Numbered from the stretch's first letter, positions 19,337 through 28,960 are shown. The stretch is 56,099 nt of DNA from an uncultured Bacteroidales bacterium (GCA_946404495.1 CAMJDT010000006.1:1-56099), one strand, 5' to 3'. The notes: a model not told the origin generated them from the letters alone. Numbers and translations: made by a program.

Positions 19337-20197
19337 TTAATACTTGATATTATCAATCAGTCGCACGGGACCGCAGTACACGGTCACACAGCCGATGGCG
19401 TTCTCAAATGTATCCGTCTCACGAAGCGTCGTACGATCTACGATCTCGTAGTACTCCACCTCGAGGCCGTCTATCCGGTTGATGGCATCTACCACCCGTT
19501 GTTGTACGTCCTTGACCGTAGCATCCGGCTCTTTGGCCCACTCCAGCGACTCAAACAGTACGCGCGAGATACCGACGGCCGTCTGTTTCTCCTCCTCGCT
19601 CAGTCTCTCGTTGCGGCTCGAACGTGCCAACCCGCTCTCTTCGCGTACGATCGGGCAATCGACGATCTCCAGTTTCCCGAACGTATCCTTCAGCGACGAA
19701 CGCTCCACCATATGATGGATGATGCACAGCTGCTGGAAGTCCTTCTCGCCGAAATAGGCCTTATCTGGCTGTACCAGATAGAACAAGCGGCTCACCACCT
19801 GCACGACACCGTTGAAGTGACCCGGACGCATCTTGCCCTCCATCACCTCGTCCAATCCCGCAAAGTCAAAACGGAAGGTATTGTTCATCTCTTCCGCCGT
19901 ATACATCTCTTCCGGCGTCGGAGCAAAGACATAGTCCGCACCGATGCCGGCCAACAGCTCTGCATCGCGCTGCAGGTTGCGAGGATACTTCTCCAGATCC
20001 TCCTTGTTGTTGAACTGCGTCGGATTCACAAACACCGACACAAAGCATACATCATTCTCCTGAACGGCTCTGCGTACCAACGACGCATGACCTTCGTGTA
20101 ACGCTCCCATAGTGGGTACTAATCCGATACGTTTGGAAGCCTTCTTGCAAGCCTCAACAATGGTGAGGAGTTCTTGCTTTTTCTCTATAATTTGCAT
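19337..20197 (-). CDS. panC: Pantothenate synthetase
   Basis: Joins pantoate and beta-alanine with ATP to give pantothenate for CoA. The 286-aa chain has LVPTMGALHEGHASLVRRA (HxGH motif), VSVFVNPTQFNNKEDLEKYPR, GEKDFQQL and SGLARSSRNERLS, all diagnostic. Divergent from the starch-synthase-like gene, an arrangement common in Bacteroidota. Its promoter shares the intergenic region 20198-20343. Confidence 0.97.
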   Translation of the reverse strand: MQIIEKKQELLTIVEACKKASKRIGLVPTMGALHEGHASLVRRAVQENDVCFVSVFVNPTQFNNKEDLEKYPRNLQRDAELLAGIGADYVFAPTPEEMYTAEEMNNTFRFDFAGLDEVMEGKMRPGHFNGVVQVVSRLFYLVQPDKAYFGEKDFQQLCIIHHMVERSSLKDTFGKLEIVDCPIVREESGLARSSRNERLSEEEKQTAVGISRVLFESLEWAKEPDATVKDVQQRVVDAINRIDGLEVEYYEIVDRTTLRETDTFENAIGCVTVYCGPVRLIDNIKY

Positions 20198-20228
20198 GTC
20201 TTTAGACTATTTTTTTCAAAAAATCGTG

Positions 20229-20260
20229 CAAAATTACAAAAAAATGCAGAAAAAAAGAAA
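20229..20260 (-). promoter_or_regulatory. panC promoter
   Basis: Minus strand: TAATTTTG at 20236-20229, preceded at the correct 20-nt spacing by TTTC (20260-20257). The -33 element is a one-base mismatch to TTTG. Confidence 0.55.
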
Positions 20261-20275
20261 TTTTTTTTAAAAAAT

Positions 20276-20307
20276 TATGCAAATGTCATTTTTTTTTTGT
20301 AATTTTG
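20276..20307 (+). promoter_or_regulatory. Promoter of the starch-synthase-like gene
   Basis: TAATTTTG at 20300-20307, with TATG at 20276-20279 as the weak -33 element, inside TATGCAAATGTC, a two-base variant of the extended word TTTGCATATGTC. Confidence 0.6.
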
Positions 20308-20343
20308 TAGCGGGAAATTATACACATACTAAAATCTACGCAT

Positions 20344-21189
20344 ATGAAAGACCCGAAACGCATACTTTTCCTGTCTCAGGAAATATATCCTTACCTGGCA
20401 GAGGAGACGCCGATACGAATGCTCAATCGCAAACTGCCGGAGCTCTTCCAAGCTAAGGGATTTGAGACCCGTACCTTTATGCCTAAGTTCGGGGAAATCA
20501 ACGAGCGTAGAAACCAGCTGCACGAGGTAATCCGCCTCAGCGGTATGAATCTCATCATCGAAGATGCCGATCATCCGCTCCTGCTGAAGGTGGCCAGTAT
20601 CCAGTCCGCGCGTATCCAGATCTATTTTGTGGACAACGACGACTACTTCCACCGCCGCAAAGGTATCCGCGATGAGCAAGGCGTAGAGTTTCCCGACAAC
20701 GATGAGCGCTGTATCTTCTTCGCCCGCGGAGCGATCGAGACGGTTAAGAAACTGCGCTGGACGCCTAATATCGTTCACTGCTCGGGTTGGATGGCAGCGC
20801 TCGCACCGCTCTATATCAAGAAGGCCTACGCCAATACGCCCTTCTTCAACAATGCCAAGATCATCTTGACGCTCGACGACCAAGGCTACGAGAAGCCCTT
20901 CGGTACCAAGTTCGCCAAGAAACTGCTCATCGAGGGCGTCCAACCCTACCACGTACGCTCCATCGAGGGTTTCCCCGTAGGGTACGAAGAGTTGATGCGG
21001 CTCGCCATCGATAATGCAGACGCTATTACGATAGCTACACCCAATGTGAACCAACGACTCCTTAACTACGCCGAGACAAGCGGCAAACCCATTTTGAAAT
21101 ACCAAGACAATGACCCGCAAAGCTATTTTGACTTTTACAATAGTCTCCTGCCTGTCGATACTGACGACGACATCCCTGACGAGTTGTAA
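20344..21189 (+). CDS. Glycogen/starch synthase N-terminal-domain protein
   Basis: A 281-aa protein matching only the N-terminal GT5 domain of glycogen/starch synthases: RILFLSQEIYPYLAEETPIRML, KGFETRTFMPKFGEIN, IQIYFVDNDDYFHR, CIFFARGAIETVKKLRWTPNIVHCSGWMAAL. The C-terminal Rossmann domain that binds ADP-glucose is absent. This short form, divergent from panC and followed by a DUF4270 gene, recurs in Bacteroidota, so it is probably a natural single-domain protein rather than a truncation. Enzymatic activity is uncertain. Confidence 0.75.
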   Translation: MKDPKRILFLSQEIYPYLAEETPIRMLNRKLPELFQAKGFETRTFMPKFGEINERRNQLHEVIRLSGMNLIIEDADHPLLLKVASIQSARIQIYFVDNDDYFHRRKGIRDEQGVEFPDNDERCIFFARGAIETVKKLRWTPNIVHCSGWMAALAPLYIKKAYANTPFFNNAKIILTLDDQGYEKPFGTKFAKKLLIEGVQPYHVRSIEGFPVGYEELMRLAIDNADAITIATPNVNQRLLNYAETSGKPILKYQDNDPQSYFDFYNSLLPVDTDDDIPDEL

Positions 21190-22564
21190 GACCGATTCCG
21201 ATAAAGCCGGTTCCGCCACGCTCCTGCAAGGAGAAGACGTCGTCGTGCTCTCGGATACGATTCGTGACATAACATCTACCGTCTGCGTGGCACCTCCTAT
21301 CAAGACTACCCCGGACTCCTGTCTATTGGGCGAACTGTCGTCCAAGCACTTCGGCATATTCAAGGCCGACATCTTATCGCAGTTCGCGGCTCCGATCGGA
21401 TTCCAATACCCGGACTCCAGCGTGCTCGACTCGGTCTGCCTCTATATCTACTTCCGCAGTTACGTCGGCGACGGCAACTCACCGCTCCGGCTCACGGCCT
21501 ATGCAATGGACGGCGAAGTGATGGAGTACGAGGGTAAATACCTCTGCACCGAACCCGTCAGCCGGTTCTGCTCCCTCGATGACAGCACCCGCATTATCGA
21601 GCAGGATGCGCTCGTAGAAGCCAAACGCGGAACCACCGACACCGTCAAGACCAGCGATGGTCTGGGCTATGTCTTCCGTGTACGGATGCGAATGACCGAT
21701 GACTATGCCCGCAAAATCTTTGCCATCCGCGAATTCGGCACGCAGGAACAGTTCAACCAACTCTTCAAGGGACTCTATATCACCACCAATTTCGGTACCG
21801 GTTCGCTACTCTATATCGTAGATATGTCTATCGGTATTCACTACCACTACTACTACGAGACCGCTCCCGGCACCTACGCCGTCCAGAACGATACCAAGCA
21901 CTGGTACGCCAACGACGAGGTACGCAAGATCAATCGCTACGACTATCGCGACCTTGATCCCGTGCTCGCCAACCTGCTGGACGACTCCACCCGCAATTAC
22001 ATCACCTCCCCGATGGGTCTGTATACGCGTATCGTGATCCCGATGAGCAAAATACGCGAACAGGTGCTCGAGGGCGTAGACGGCAAGCGACCTTATGTCA
22101 ATCTCGCCAACCTGCGTATCGACCTGCTCAACTACGACTCCGAGAAGACCTTTGACGAAGACTGGGCAGGACCTGCTAAATCTATGCTGCTCATCAAGGA
22201 GGACGCTTTCGAACGCTTCTTCTACGAAGATGCTACCATCTCCGATACCTGCGCTATGTACTCCGACACCTACTCGGAGACCGACTCCGTCACGGCCGAG
22301 AAACGCTACTACTACCGCTTCTCCATGGCCTCGCTGCTTACCGAATACCTGCGCGACTCCGTCGGCCAACTCAGCGACACCCTCGCTATGCTGATGGTGC
22401 CCGTTGATGTCATCTCGTCGCAGACCTCATCCGGTACATCCGTCGTAGCCAACATTACGCAGAAGCACACATGGACCGTCACCTGTATACGCAGTTCGGC
22501 CGATGAGTCCGAACCAATGGATATCGAGATCGTCTATTCCGGCTTCTCCGCAGTATCTCTCTAG
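21110..22564 (+). CDS. DUF4270 lipoprotein
   Basis: A 484-aa protein with a lipoprotein signal peptide (lipobox LTSC, C26) and a long beta-rich body typical of DUF4270 (LLGELSSKHFGIFKADILSQF, FQYPDSSVLDSVCLYIYFRSYVGDG, later TRNYITSPMGLYTRIVIPMSK). Presumably anchored to the outer membrane; function unknown. Its start lies 80 nt inside the upstream gene, so the whole signal peptide is encoded in a second frame over that gene's C-terminus; a later start would lose the signal peptide. Confidence 0.85.
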   Translation: MTRKAILTFTIVSCLSILTTTSLTSCKTDSDKAGSATLLQGEDVVVLSDTIRDITSTVCVAPPIKTTPDSCLLGELSSKHFGIFKADILSQFAAPIGFQYPDSSVLDSVCLYIYFRSYVGDGNSPLRLTAYAMDGEVMEYEGKYLCTEPVSRFCSLDDSTRIIEQDALVEAKRGTTDTVKTSDGLGYVFRVRMRMTDDYARKIFAIREFGTQEQFNQLFKGLYITTNFGTGSLLYIVDMSIGIHYHYYYETAPGTYAVQNDTKHWYANDEVRKINRYDYRDLDPVLANLLDDSTRNYITSPMGLYTRIVIPMSKIREQVLEGVDGKRPYVNLANLRIDLLNYDSEKTFDEDWAGPAKSMLLIKEDAFERFFYEDATISDTCAMYSDTYSETDSVTAEKRYYYRFSMASLLTEYLRDSVGQLSDTLAMLMVPVDVISSQTSSGTSVVANITQKHTWTVTCIRSSADESEPMDIEIVYSGFSAVSL

Positions 22565-22598
22565 TGCACTAGGATACTAGTTCACTAGAGTACTAGTA
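22562..22598. repeat. ACTAG direct repeats after the DUF4270 gene
   Basis: The pentamer ACTAG occurs four times, partly as the palindrome CTAGTGCACTAG, directly after the stop codon. It is another locally unique short-word repeat at a gene end. Confidence 0.6.
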
Positions 22599-22604
22599 AT
22601 AATT

Positions 22605-22632
22605 AAATCCGCTCCCTTACGAGAGCGGATTT
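22605..22632. terminator. Bidirectional terminator between DUF4270 gene and gcvH
   Basis: Perfect 10-bp inverted repeat AAATCCGCTC / GAGCGGATTT with an 8-nt loop. It lies between two convergent genes, and the A- and T-containing outer ends give a short U tract in both directions. Confidence 0.75.
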
Positions 22633-22657
22633 ACTTATTGTATGACTAATCTGCTGA

Positions 22658-23032
22658 TTAAATGATCGCCTTGTAGCCTTCGGCATCCAGCAGCGTATCC
22701 AACTCGGCTGCGTCCTTCACGGCGATACGGATCATCCAACCCTCTCCATAAGGATCGTTGTTAACCAACTCGGGTTGGCCGTCTAAGGCCTCATTCACCT
22801 CCAGAACTTCGCCGGTAACAGGCATATTCAGATCGCTAACGGTCTTCACGGCCTCTACGCTACCGAACACGCCGTTCTGCTCGATGGTCTCACCTACGGT
22901 GTCGATGTCCACAAATACGATCTCGCCCAACTCAGACTGAGCGTAGTCAGTAATACCAACGTAAGCCTCGTCGCCTTCTACGCGAATCCACTCGTGGTCG
23001 TTGGTGTACTTCAGATTGCTAGGAATATTCAT
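22658..23032 (-). CDS. gcvH: Glycine cleavage system H protein
   Basis: Lipoyl carrier protein that shuttles the aminomethyl group in glycine cleavage. The 124-aa chain has KYTNDHEWIRVEGDEAYVGITDYAQSELGEIVFVD (all typical) and the lipoylated lysine in FGSVEAVKTVSDL. It follows gldJ by 30 nt in the same orientation. The other gcv genes are not in the window. Confidence 0.96.
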   Translation of the reverse strand: MNIPSNLKYTNDHEWIRVEGDEAYVGITDYAQSELGEIVFVDIDTVGETIEQNGVFGSVEAVKTVSDLNMPVTGEVLEVNEALDGQPELVNNDPYGEGWMIRIAVKDAAELDTLLDAEGYKAII

Positions 23033-23062
23033 GATATGTAATTTTGTTTGTTAATATTTCGT

Positions 23063-24868
23063 TTATTGCAGTTGCTGCTCTCCCAGTATCGACATCGCGC
23101 AGCGGAAACCGATCGTGCAGCTGCTGTTGTTCTGCTCGGTGAAACGACGTGACGAGGGGCTGAGCCAGTAGATACGGTCTCTCCACGAACCACCCTTATA
23201 TACGCGAGCGGTCTTGCTGGGATGCGGAGCCAATACATCGGTCGGGTCCTTCTTGAATCCCAACTCGTTCCATTTTTCGTCGTACATCTCCTGGTAGATC
23301 GAGTCCATCTGCTCACGGGTCAGGAACTCACCCGTCAGACTATCCGTCAGGTGATAGATCGAGTCTTTCTGATTTTCCGTCAGCACTTCGGGGAACAAGG
23401 GATAGTCGGTCTTGATACGCGAAGGTATATCACCGTCCTTATAGTCACGCTTATCATCCAACGAGTCGTTGTAGTAGATAGCGATGCATCCCAGCGAGTC
23501 CATCTTATAGCTGCCGTCCTCATTGCGGAAAGGCTTGCTATAGATATTACCACGGAAGGAGTTGTACTCCGTTACCTCGTCATAACTGGTCTCACGATAT
23601 ACATCCATTACCCACTCATTGACGTTACCTGCCATGTTGTACAATCCGAAGTCATTGGGCAGGAAGGCATCCACAGGCGCGGTGATAACATAGTTATCGT
23701 TCAGCGCACCGCTGGTACCCATCATATCGCCTCGTCCGCGAACAAAGTTGGCCTGCATCCTACCGATGTTCTTCTTACTCAGATCACGCGGATGATAGCC
23801 CGACCAGGGATAGATCTTACCCTCGATAGTCAGACCGTTCTCATCGGCAACAGGTGCGTAAGCGGCAAACTCCCACTCAGCCTCCGTCGGCAGACGATAG
23901 CCTACTACCAATATACCGTCGGCATCGTTCACCTTACGAATCTCACCGTAAGGATCGGTCTTCGGGTGACGACCCATCTGCGGATTATAGTCTTTCACAT
24001 AACGGTACTTGTCGGTATTGAACACAAAGTGATCGCGGATGTACTCGTAGGGCACTACCATTACGGGCACACTGTCCGGCGTCTCTTCGCCCTCTTCCAG
24101 GTCGGGAGCGATACCTCTCTGCTCAGCCTCAGCATAGGGGATCTTAATGACATCCATCGAGTAGTTACGACGCAACTTGACATCAAATCCCAGATTATCG
24201 TCCAGTGCCCACCAGTCGTTCTCAATAGCATCGCCGTTCTCATCCTCTTGGCCTTCCTCTACATAGGCGTAGAGGCGGTGAATCTCCTGGAAGTCAGGGA
24301 ACATCAATGCGCCGTAAGCTACGAGGTTACGCTCGTTCACGCGGTCAGTACGCCATTGGCAATAGGTCATAGCCTGCTTCCACGACACACCTACTACGGG
24401 ATAGAAGCTATACGCGGGGTGACGATAGTAATAGCCCAGATACGGCTCGTTGTAAGCCAATTCCTCACGCCAAACGGTGGTGTCCGGACGAGCCTGCATG
24501 ACTAACTCGGGAGCCACGCGACCGAATACCATCTGCATCCAGTGCTCGTACTCACGCCAGTTCATGTTGGTAATCTCGTACTTATCCATCCAGAACGAGC
24601 TCACGGTCAGACTACGTGTAGGATTGTTACGGGGAGCGGTGAGGAATTCATCACGTTCACCGATAGTAAAGGTACCACCTTCGATAGCTACCATTCCATA
24701 AGGAGCCCCCATCTGATTGCCCTCCAAGGCCTCGAAGTTGGTCGTGTTTTTGTCATAGTAATTCCAACCCGTTACGTTGGATACCTTCGTGTTGAGTTCA
24801 CGCTTTGCGCAAGATGCGCTGATAGCGATAACAGCTACGCAAATGACAATATTTAATACGTTTTTCAT
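23063..24868 (-). CDS. gldJ: GldJ-like type IX secretion lipoprotein (SUMF1/FGE fold)
   Basis: A 601-aa lipoprotein (lipobox SASC, C20) with a formylglycine-generating-enzyme-like fold. Segments characteristic of GldJ are visible: NVTGWNYYD near the N-terminus, MVAIEGGTFTIG, PDTTVWREEL, YYYRHPAYSFYPVVGVSWKQA, WRTDRVNE, GYRLPTEAEWEFAAY, and near the C-terminus RVYKGGSWRDR and SSCTIGFRCAMS. GldJ stabilises GldK and is needed for T9SS secretion and, in gliding species, motility. GldK (PorK) is the main alternative; the GldJ-specific N-terminal segment favours GldJ. A promoter is present upstream. Confidence 0.82.
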   Translation of the reverse strand: MKNVLNIVICVAVIAISASCAKRELNTKVSNVTGWNYYDKNTTNFEALEGNQMGAPYGMVAIEGGTFTIGERDEFLTAPRNNPTRSLTVSSFWMDKYEITNMNWREYEHWMQMVFGRVAPELVMQARPDTTVWREELAYNEPYLGYYYRHPAYSFYPVVGVSWKQAMTYCQWRTDRVNERNLVAYGALMFPDFQEIHRLYAYVEEGQEDENGDAIENDWWALDDNLGFDVKLRRNYSMDVIKIPYAEAEQRGIAPDLEEGEETPDSVPVMVVPYEYIRDHFVFNTDKYRYVKDYNPQMGRHPKTDPYGEIRKVNDADGILVVGYRLPTEAEWEFAAYAPVADENGLTIEGKIYPWSGYHPRDLSKKNIGRMQANFVRGRGDMMGTSGALNDNYVITAPVDAFLPNDFGLYNMAGNVNEWVMDVYRETSYDEVTEYNSFRGNIYSKPFRNEDGSYKMDSLGCIAIYYNDSLDDKRDYKDGDIPSRIKTDYPLFPEVLTENQKDSIYHLTDSLTGEFLTREQMDSIYQEMYDEKWNELGFKKDPTDVLAPHPSKTARVYKGGSWRDRIYWLSPSSRRFTEQNNSSCTIGFRCAMSILGEQQLQ

Positions 24869-24901
24869 ATATATATGGTTATACTATTCCAATTCAGCCT
24901 G

Positions 24902-24933
24902 CAAAGATACAAAAAAAAGTTGATATACACTAA
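24902..24933 (-). promoter_or_regulatory. gldJ promoter
   Basis: Minus strand: TATCTTTG at 24909-24902, with TTAG at 24933-24930 at the right spacing, followed by TGTATATC, a variant of the extended -33 word. Confidence 0.6.
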
Positions 24934-25034
24934 CTTTTCTGCAAAAATCTTCAAAAAAAACGCATTTTCTTTAAAAAAATTGCTTTTTTTGTAAAAAAAT
25001 CAGGAATTTTATGTGTTATTTGCCATTTTTTTTG

Positions 25035-25042
25035 TATCTTTG
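25035..25042 (+). promoter_or_regulatory. folP -7 element
   Basis: TATCTTTG matches the Bacteroidota -7 consensus perfectly and lies 19 nt upstream of the folP start codon. The -33 position (about 25011) has no convincing TTTG. The region between gldJ and folP (24869-25061) is otherwise A/T runs. Confidence 0.5.
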
Positions 25043-25061
25043 CACCCGAAAGTGAATAGCG

Positions 25062-25910
25062 ATGAATTACACCCTCAATTGCAATAGCCGATGCCTCGAC
25101 TTTCAGTCACCGAAAGTGATGGCGATTTTGAATATGACCCCGGACAGTTTCTGCCGTCGTTGTCCTTCGTCGTCGGAGGCGGATATCCTCGCTCAGGTGT
25201 CGCTTGCGCTCCAAGAGGGAGCCGACATCATCGACATCGGAGGTTGCTCCACGCGACCCGGCAGTTCGCAGCCTGATGCCGAAGAAGAGTGGAATCGCAT
25301 CCTTCCTGCCCTTCGTGCCATTCGGCGCACCTATCCGGATACCGTCATCTCGCTCGATACCTTCCGGGCCGATGTGGCCGAACGAGCCATAGGCGACTGG
25401 GGGGTGGATATCATCAACGACATATCCGGCGGCATGCTTGACAAGCGGATGGACGAGGTCCTCGCGCGCACGCACGTACCTTATATACTTATGCATATGC
25501 GCGGGACGCCCGAGACGATGCAGACGCTCACCGACTACGATGACCTACTATCCTCGCTCATCGACTTCTTCCAACGCCGGCTGGATACCCTCTATTCGCT
25601 GGGCGTCAGCGATGTGGTCATCGATCCCGGCTTCGGCTTTGCCAAGACCATAGACCAGAACTACTACCTGCTCCGCAACCTGCATGTGCTGCACGTACTG
25701 GAGGCACCGATCCTCGTAGGCCTCTCGCGCAAGTCGATGATCTATCGGGCGCTGGATATCACTCCCGAGGAAGCCCTCAACGGAACCACTGCCCTCCATA
25801 TGCTTGCGCTTATACAAGGCGCACATATCCTGCGCGTACACGATGTGCGCGAAGCCAAAGAGGCGATACGACTCTACGAACGCTATAACGCAAATACCCA
25901 AAACGAATAA
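25062..25910 (+). CDS. folP: Dihydropteroate synthase
   Basis: Condenses p-aminobenzoate with dihydropterin pyrophosphate in folate synthesis; the sulfonamide target. The 282-aa chain has AILNMTPDSF, DIIDIGGCSTRPG, SLDTFRADVAERA, INDISGGM, ILMHMRGTP, VIDPGFGFAKT and GLSRKSM, the complete set of family motifs. It starts a + strand group with cdaA (3-nt gap), a common Bacteroidota pairing. Confidence 0.97.
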   Translation: MNYTLNCNSRCLDFQSPKVMAILNMTPDSFCRRCPSSSEADILAQVSLALQEGADIIDIGGCSTRPGSSQPDAEEEWNRILPALRAIRRTYPDTVISLDTFRADVAERAIGDWGVDIINDISGGMLDKRMDEVLARTHVPYILMHMRGTPETMQTLTDYDDLLSSLIDFFQRRLDTLYSLGVSDVVIDPGFGFAKTIDQNYYLLRNLHVLHVLEAPILVGLSRKSMIYRALDITPEEALNGTTALHMLALIQGAHILRVHDVREAKEAIRLYERYNANTQNE

Positions 25911-25913
25911 AGC

Positions 25914-26657
25914 ATGCTATCTATCACCATCAAAGATATAATCGATATCCTCCTCGTAGCCGGTATCTTCTACGGTACCTTCCGGCTCTTGCAGCGCAGC
26001 GGAGTGATGAACCTGTTCTGGGGTATATTGGCCTTCATCCTCGTGTGGTTCATCGTCTCGTACGGGTTCCACCTCGAGCTGACAGGTGCCATCTTGGATC
26101 AGATCATGAGCGTAGGTGCACTGGCACTGATTGTCATCTTCCAGAACGAGATACGCGCCTTCATCTACCGTATCGGCAGCAAGGTCGCTATCCCGCACTT
26201 CTTACGCAAGAACCAGCAGCAGGAGATCTATGCCCGCGCGATGGACCAGATCGTAATGGCCTGCCGACATATGTCCGAACACAAAATCGGCGCACTCATC
26301 ATCCTCAAACGCCGGCAAGACCTGCACGAGTTCTCCGATACGGGCGAACAGGTAGATGCCGTCGTGTCGGCGCGCATGATCGAGAATATCTTCTTTAAGA
26401 ACAGCCCGCTGCACGATGGAGCCATGTTTGTCAGCGGCAATCGTATCCTCAGCGCCGGCTGCATCCTGCCCGTATCGCAAACGCAGGATCTGCCCAAGCA
26501 CTACGGCTTGCGTCACCGCGCTGCGCTCGGCATAACGGAGCGTACTGACGCTTTTGCCATCGTCGTATCCGAGGAGACCGGCGAGATAGCTATCGCCTCC
26601 GGCGAAACGATGCGAGCGGTCAGCGTGCAGGAACTTGCCTCCGAAATCATCCGCTAA
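25914..26657 (+). CDS. cdaA: Diadenylate cyclase (CdaA/DacA type)
   Basis: Makes cyclic di-AMP from two ATP. The 247-aa chain has three N-terminal membrane segments (about residues 8-27, 32-52 and 57-77) followed by the DAC domain with DGA at 168-170 (LHDGAMF) and RHR at 200-202 (GLRHRAALGITE), the catalytic motifs. Membrane-bound CdaA is the usual form; regulators such as CdaR are not next to it. Genes that break down c-di-AMP are not evident in the window. Confidence 0.95.
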   Translation: MLSITIKDIIDILLVAGIFYGTFRLLQRSGVMNLFWGILAFILVWFIVSYGFHLELTGAILDQIMSVGALALIVIFQNEIRAFIYRIGSKVAIPHFLRKNQQQEIYARAMDQIVMACRHMSEHKIGALIILKRRQDLHEFSDTGEQVDAVVSARMIENIFFKNSPLHDGAMFVSGNRILSAGCILPVSQTQDLPKHYGLRHRAALGITERTDAFAIVVSEETGEIAIASGETMRAVSVQELASEIIR

Positions 26658-26695
26658 AACTACGAAAACTACGCAAACTACGTAAACTACAAAAT
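26658..26695 (+). repeat. AACTACG direct repeats before metG
   Basis: Four tandem copies of a 9-bp unit (AACTACGnA) fill the gap between cdaA and metG. No promoter is visible here, so metG may be read through from folP-cdaA. Confidence 0.7.
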
Positions 26696-26706
26696 CAACC
26701 AATCAT

Positions 26707-28782
26707 ATGAATTTCAAACGTACACTTGTAACTACAGCCCTTCCTTATGCCAACGGACCTGTTCATATCGGTCACTTGGCGGGTGTCTATGTGCCCGCGG
26801 ACATTTATGTGCGCTATCTTCGCCTCAAGGGAAAAGAGGTTCTCTTCATCGGCGGCAGCGACGAGCACGGTGTTCCCGTCACGATCCGCGCGCGTAAGGA
26901 GGGTATCACCACCCAGCAGGTGGTGGACCGCTACCACGAACTCATCAAGTCCTCGTTCGAGCAGTTCGGTATCAGTTTTGATATCTACTCGCGCACTACG
27001 AGCGACATCCATCACAAGTTTGCCTCCGACTATTTCCGCCGTCTCTACGACAACGGTAAGTTCATCGAGCAGACGTCCGAACAGTTCTATGACCCCGAGA
27101 CCGGTGAGTTCCTCACCGACCGCAACATCCGCGGCGAATGCCCGCGTTGTCACAACCTCGGTGCCTACGGTGACCAATGCGAGAAATGCGGTGCGACCCT
27201 CTCGCCCGACGAACTCATCAACCCCTACAATGCCGTTAACGGCAATCCGCTGACCAAGAGGGAGACCAAACACTGGTACCTGCCGCTCGACCAATATCAG
27301 AGTTGGCTCGAGGACTGGATCCTCAATCAACATAAGGAGTGGAGGCCCAACGTATACGGCCAATGTAAGTCATGGCTCGACGGCGGTCTGCGTCCCCGCG
27401 CCGTGACACGCGACCTCGACTGGGGCATCCCCGTGCCCGTTGAGGGAGCCGAAGGCAAAGTGCTCTACGTGTGGTTTGACGCCCCAATCGGCTATATATC
27501 CAATACCAAGGAGCTCTGCGACGCCAATCCCGATCAGTTCGGACCCTGGGAGAAGTGGTGGAAAGACCCGGAGACACGCCTTATCCACTTCATCGGTAAG
27601 GATAATATCGTCTTCCACTGCATCGTCTTCCCTGCGATGCTCAAGGCCGATGGCTCGTATATCCTGCCGGACAACGTACCCTCCAACGAGTTCCTCAACC
27701 TCGAGGGCGATAAGATTTCCACCTCGCGCAACTGGGCTGTTTGGCTCAACGAGTACCTCGTGGACTTCCCAGGCAAACAGGACGTACTGCGTTATGTCCT
27801 CACCGCCAATGCACCCGAGACCAAGGACAACGACTTCACCTGGGCGGATTTCCAGGCACGCAACAACAACGAACTCGTAGCCATCTACGGTAACTTCGTC
27901 AACCGCGCGCTGGTGCTCACGCAGAAATACTTTGAGGGTCGCGTACCCAAACGCGGCGAACTGAATGACTACGACCGCGCTACCTTGGATGAGTTTGCGA
28001 ATACCCGCCGCGAGATGGAGCAACTGCTCGATGCCTTCCGCTTCCGCGATGCACAGAAGGAGGCGATGAACCTTGCCCGTATCGGTAATAAATATCTGGC
28101 TGACACCGAGCCGTGGAAACTGGCCAAGACCGACCTCGACCGTACGGCTACCGTGCTCAACCTCGCTTTGCAGATCACGGCCAACCTCGCTATCGCCTTC
28201 GAGCCCTTCCTGCCCTTCTCGTCGGCACGCCTGCGTCAGATGATCGGTATGCCCGAAGTCAACTGGGAGCACCTGGGCAATATGAACCTCCTGCCCGAAG
28301 GTCAGACGCTGGGCGAGGTCAGTCTGCTCTTCGAGAAGATCGAGGACGCTGCCATCCAGGCCCAACTCGACCGCCTCGCACGCATCAAGAAGGAAAACGA
28401 AGAGGCCCAGAAAGCCGAAGAGTTGCGCAACTGGCGTCCCGTGCCCGTTAAGGCCGACACCACCATTGACGACTTCGACAAAGCCGATATCCGCGTAGCT
28501 ACCGTGCTCGAGTGCAAACCCGTCAAGAAATCCGAACGCCTCCTCGAGTTCCGTTTGGACGACGGCTTGGGCGGACGCACGATCCTCAGCGGTATCGCGC
28601 AGAGCTATCCCGATCCCTCCGTACTGGTAGGCAAACAGGTGCTCTTTATCGCCAACTTCCCCCCGCGCAAAATGATGGGAATAGAGTCACAAGGTATGAT
28701 CCTCTCGGCAGTAAATGCCGACGGCAAACTGGTAGTTACTACCGTGACCGCACCCGTTGCCAACGGTGCACAGGTGGGATAA
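26707..28782 (+). CDS. metG: Methionyl-tRNA synthetase with C-terminal tRNA-binding domain
   Basis: Charges tRNA-Met. The 691-aa chain has HIGH at residues 20-23 (PVHIGHLAG), a zinc-binding [17 protein letters not shown] region, the KMSKS-equivalent KISTS at 336-340, the anticodon-binding helices and a C-terminal EMAP-II-like OB domain ([24 protein letters not shown]). Domain order and length are those of the dimeric bacterial type. Confidence 0.97.
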   Translation: MNFKRTLVTTALPYANGPVHIGHLAGVYVPADIYVRYLRLKGKEVLFIGGSDEHGVPVTIRARKEGITTQQVVDRYHELIKSSFEQFGISFDIYSRTTSDIHHKFASDYFRRLYDNGKFIEQTSEQFYDPETGEFLTDRNIRGECPRCHNLGAYGDQCEKCGATLSPDELINPYNAVNGNPLTKRETKHWYLPLDQYQSWLEDWILNQHKEWRPNVYGQCKSWLDGGLRPRAVTRDLDWGIPVPVEGAEGKVLYVWFDAPIGYISNTKELCDANPDQFGPWEKWWKDPETRLIHFIGKDNIVFHCIVFPAMLKADGSYILPDNVPSNEFLNLEGDKISTSRNWAVWLNEYLVDFPGKQDVLRYVLTANAPETKDNDFTWADFQARNNNELVAIYGNFVNRALVLTQKYFEGRVPKRGELNDYDRATLDEFANTRREMEQLLDAFRFRDAQKEAMNLARIGNKYLADTEPWKLAKTDLDRTATVLNLALQITANLAIAFEPFLPFSSARLRQMIGMPEVNWEHLGNMNLLPEGQTLGEVSLLFEKIEDAAIQAQLDRLARIKKENEEAQKAEELRNWRPVPVKADTTIDDFDKADIRVATVLECKPVKKSERLLEFRLDDGLGGRTILSGIAQSYPDPSVLVGKQVLFIANFPPRKMMGIESQGMILSAVNADGKLVVTTVTAPVANGAQVG

Positions 28783-28798
28783 GAGACGGCATCCTGTA

Positions 28799-28863
28799 CA
28801 AATAAAATAATAAAACCTGCTTGCTCAAGTGAACTTGGACAGACAAGTTTTATTATTTTATTT
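28799..28863. terminator. Long inverted repeat between metG and tRNA-Ser
   Basis: An 18-bp perfect inverted repeat CAAATAAAATAATAAAAC / GTTTTATTATTTTATTTG flanks a loop that contains a smaller CAAGTGAACTTG hairpin. Its right arm ends next to the 3' end of the tRNA. It probably terminates metG in one direction and the tRNA in the other, although its A/T-only stem is unusual for an intrinsic terminator. Confidence 0.6.
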
Positions 28864-28864
28864 G

Positions 28865-28949
28865 CGGAAAGTGAGGGATTCGAACCCCCGAACCCTTTCA
28901 GGTCAACGGTTTTCAAGACCGCCGCGATCGACCACTCCGCCAACTTTCC
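28865..28949 (-). tRNA. tRNA-Ser (anticodon TGA)
   Basis: Complete class II cloverleaf read on the minus strand: acceptor GGAAAGT paired with ACTTTCC, discriminator G at 28865, D arm GCGGAGTGGTCGATCGC, anticodon loop CTTGAAA with TGA, a long variable arm, and TTCGAATC in the T arm. CCA is not encoded. A perfect promoter lies immediately upstream. Confidence 0.97.
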
Positions 28950-28960
28950 GTTTCGGGCTG

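Noticed and set aside
20344..21189. Frameshifted or truncated full-length glycogen synthase
   Set aside because: No trace of the C-terminal domain in any frame downstream; the DUF4270 frame follows at once, and the short form with these neighbours is usual for Bacteroidota.
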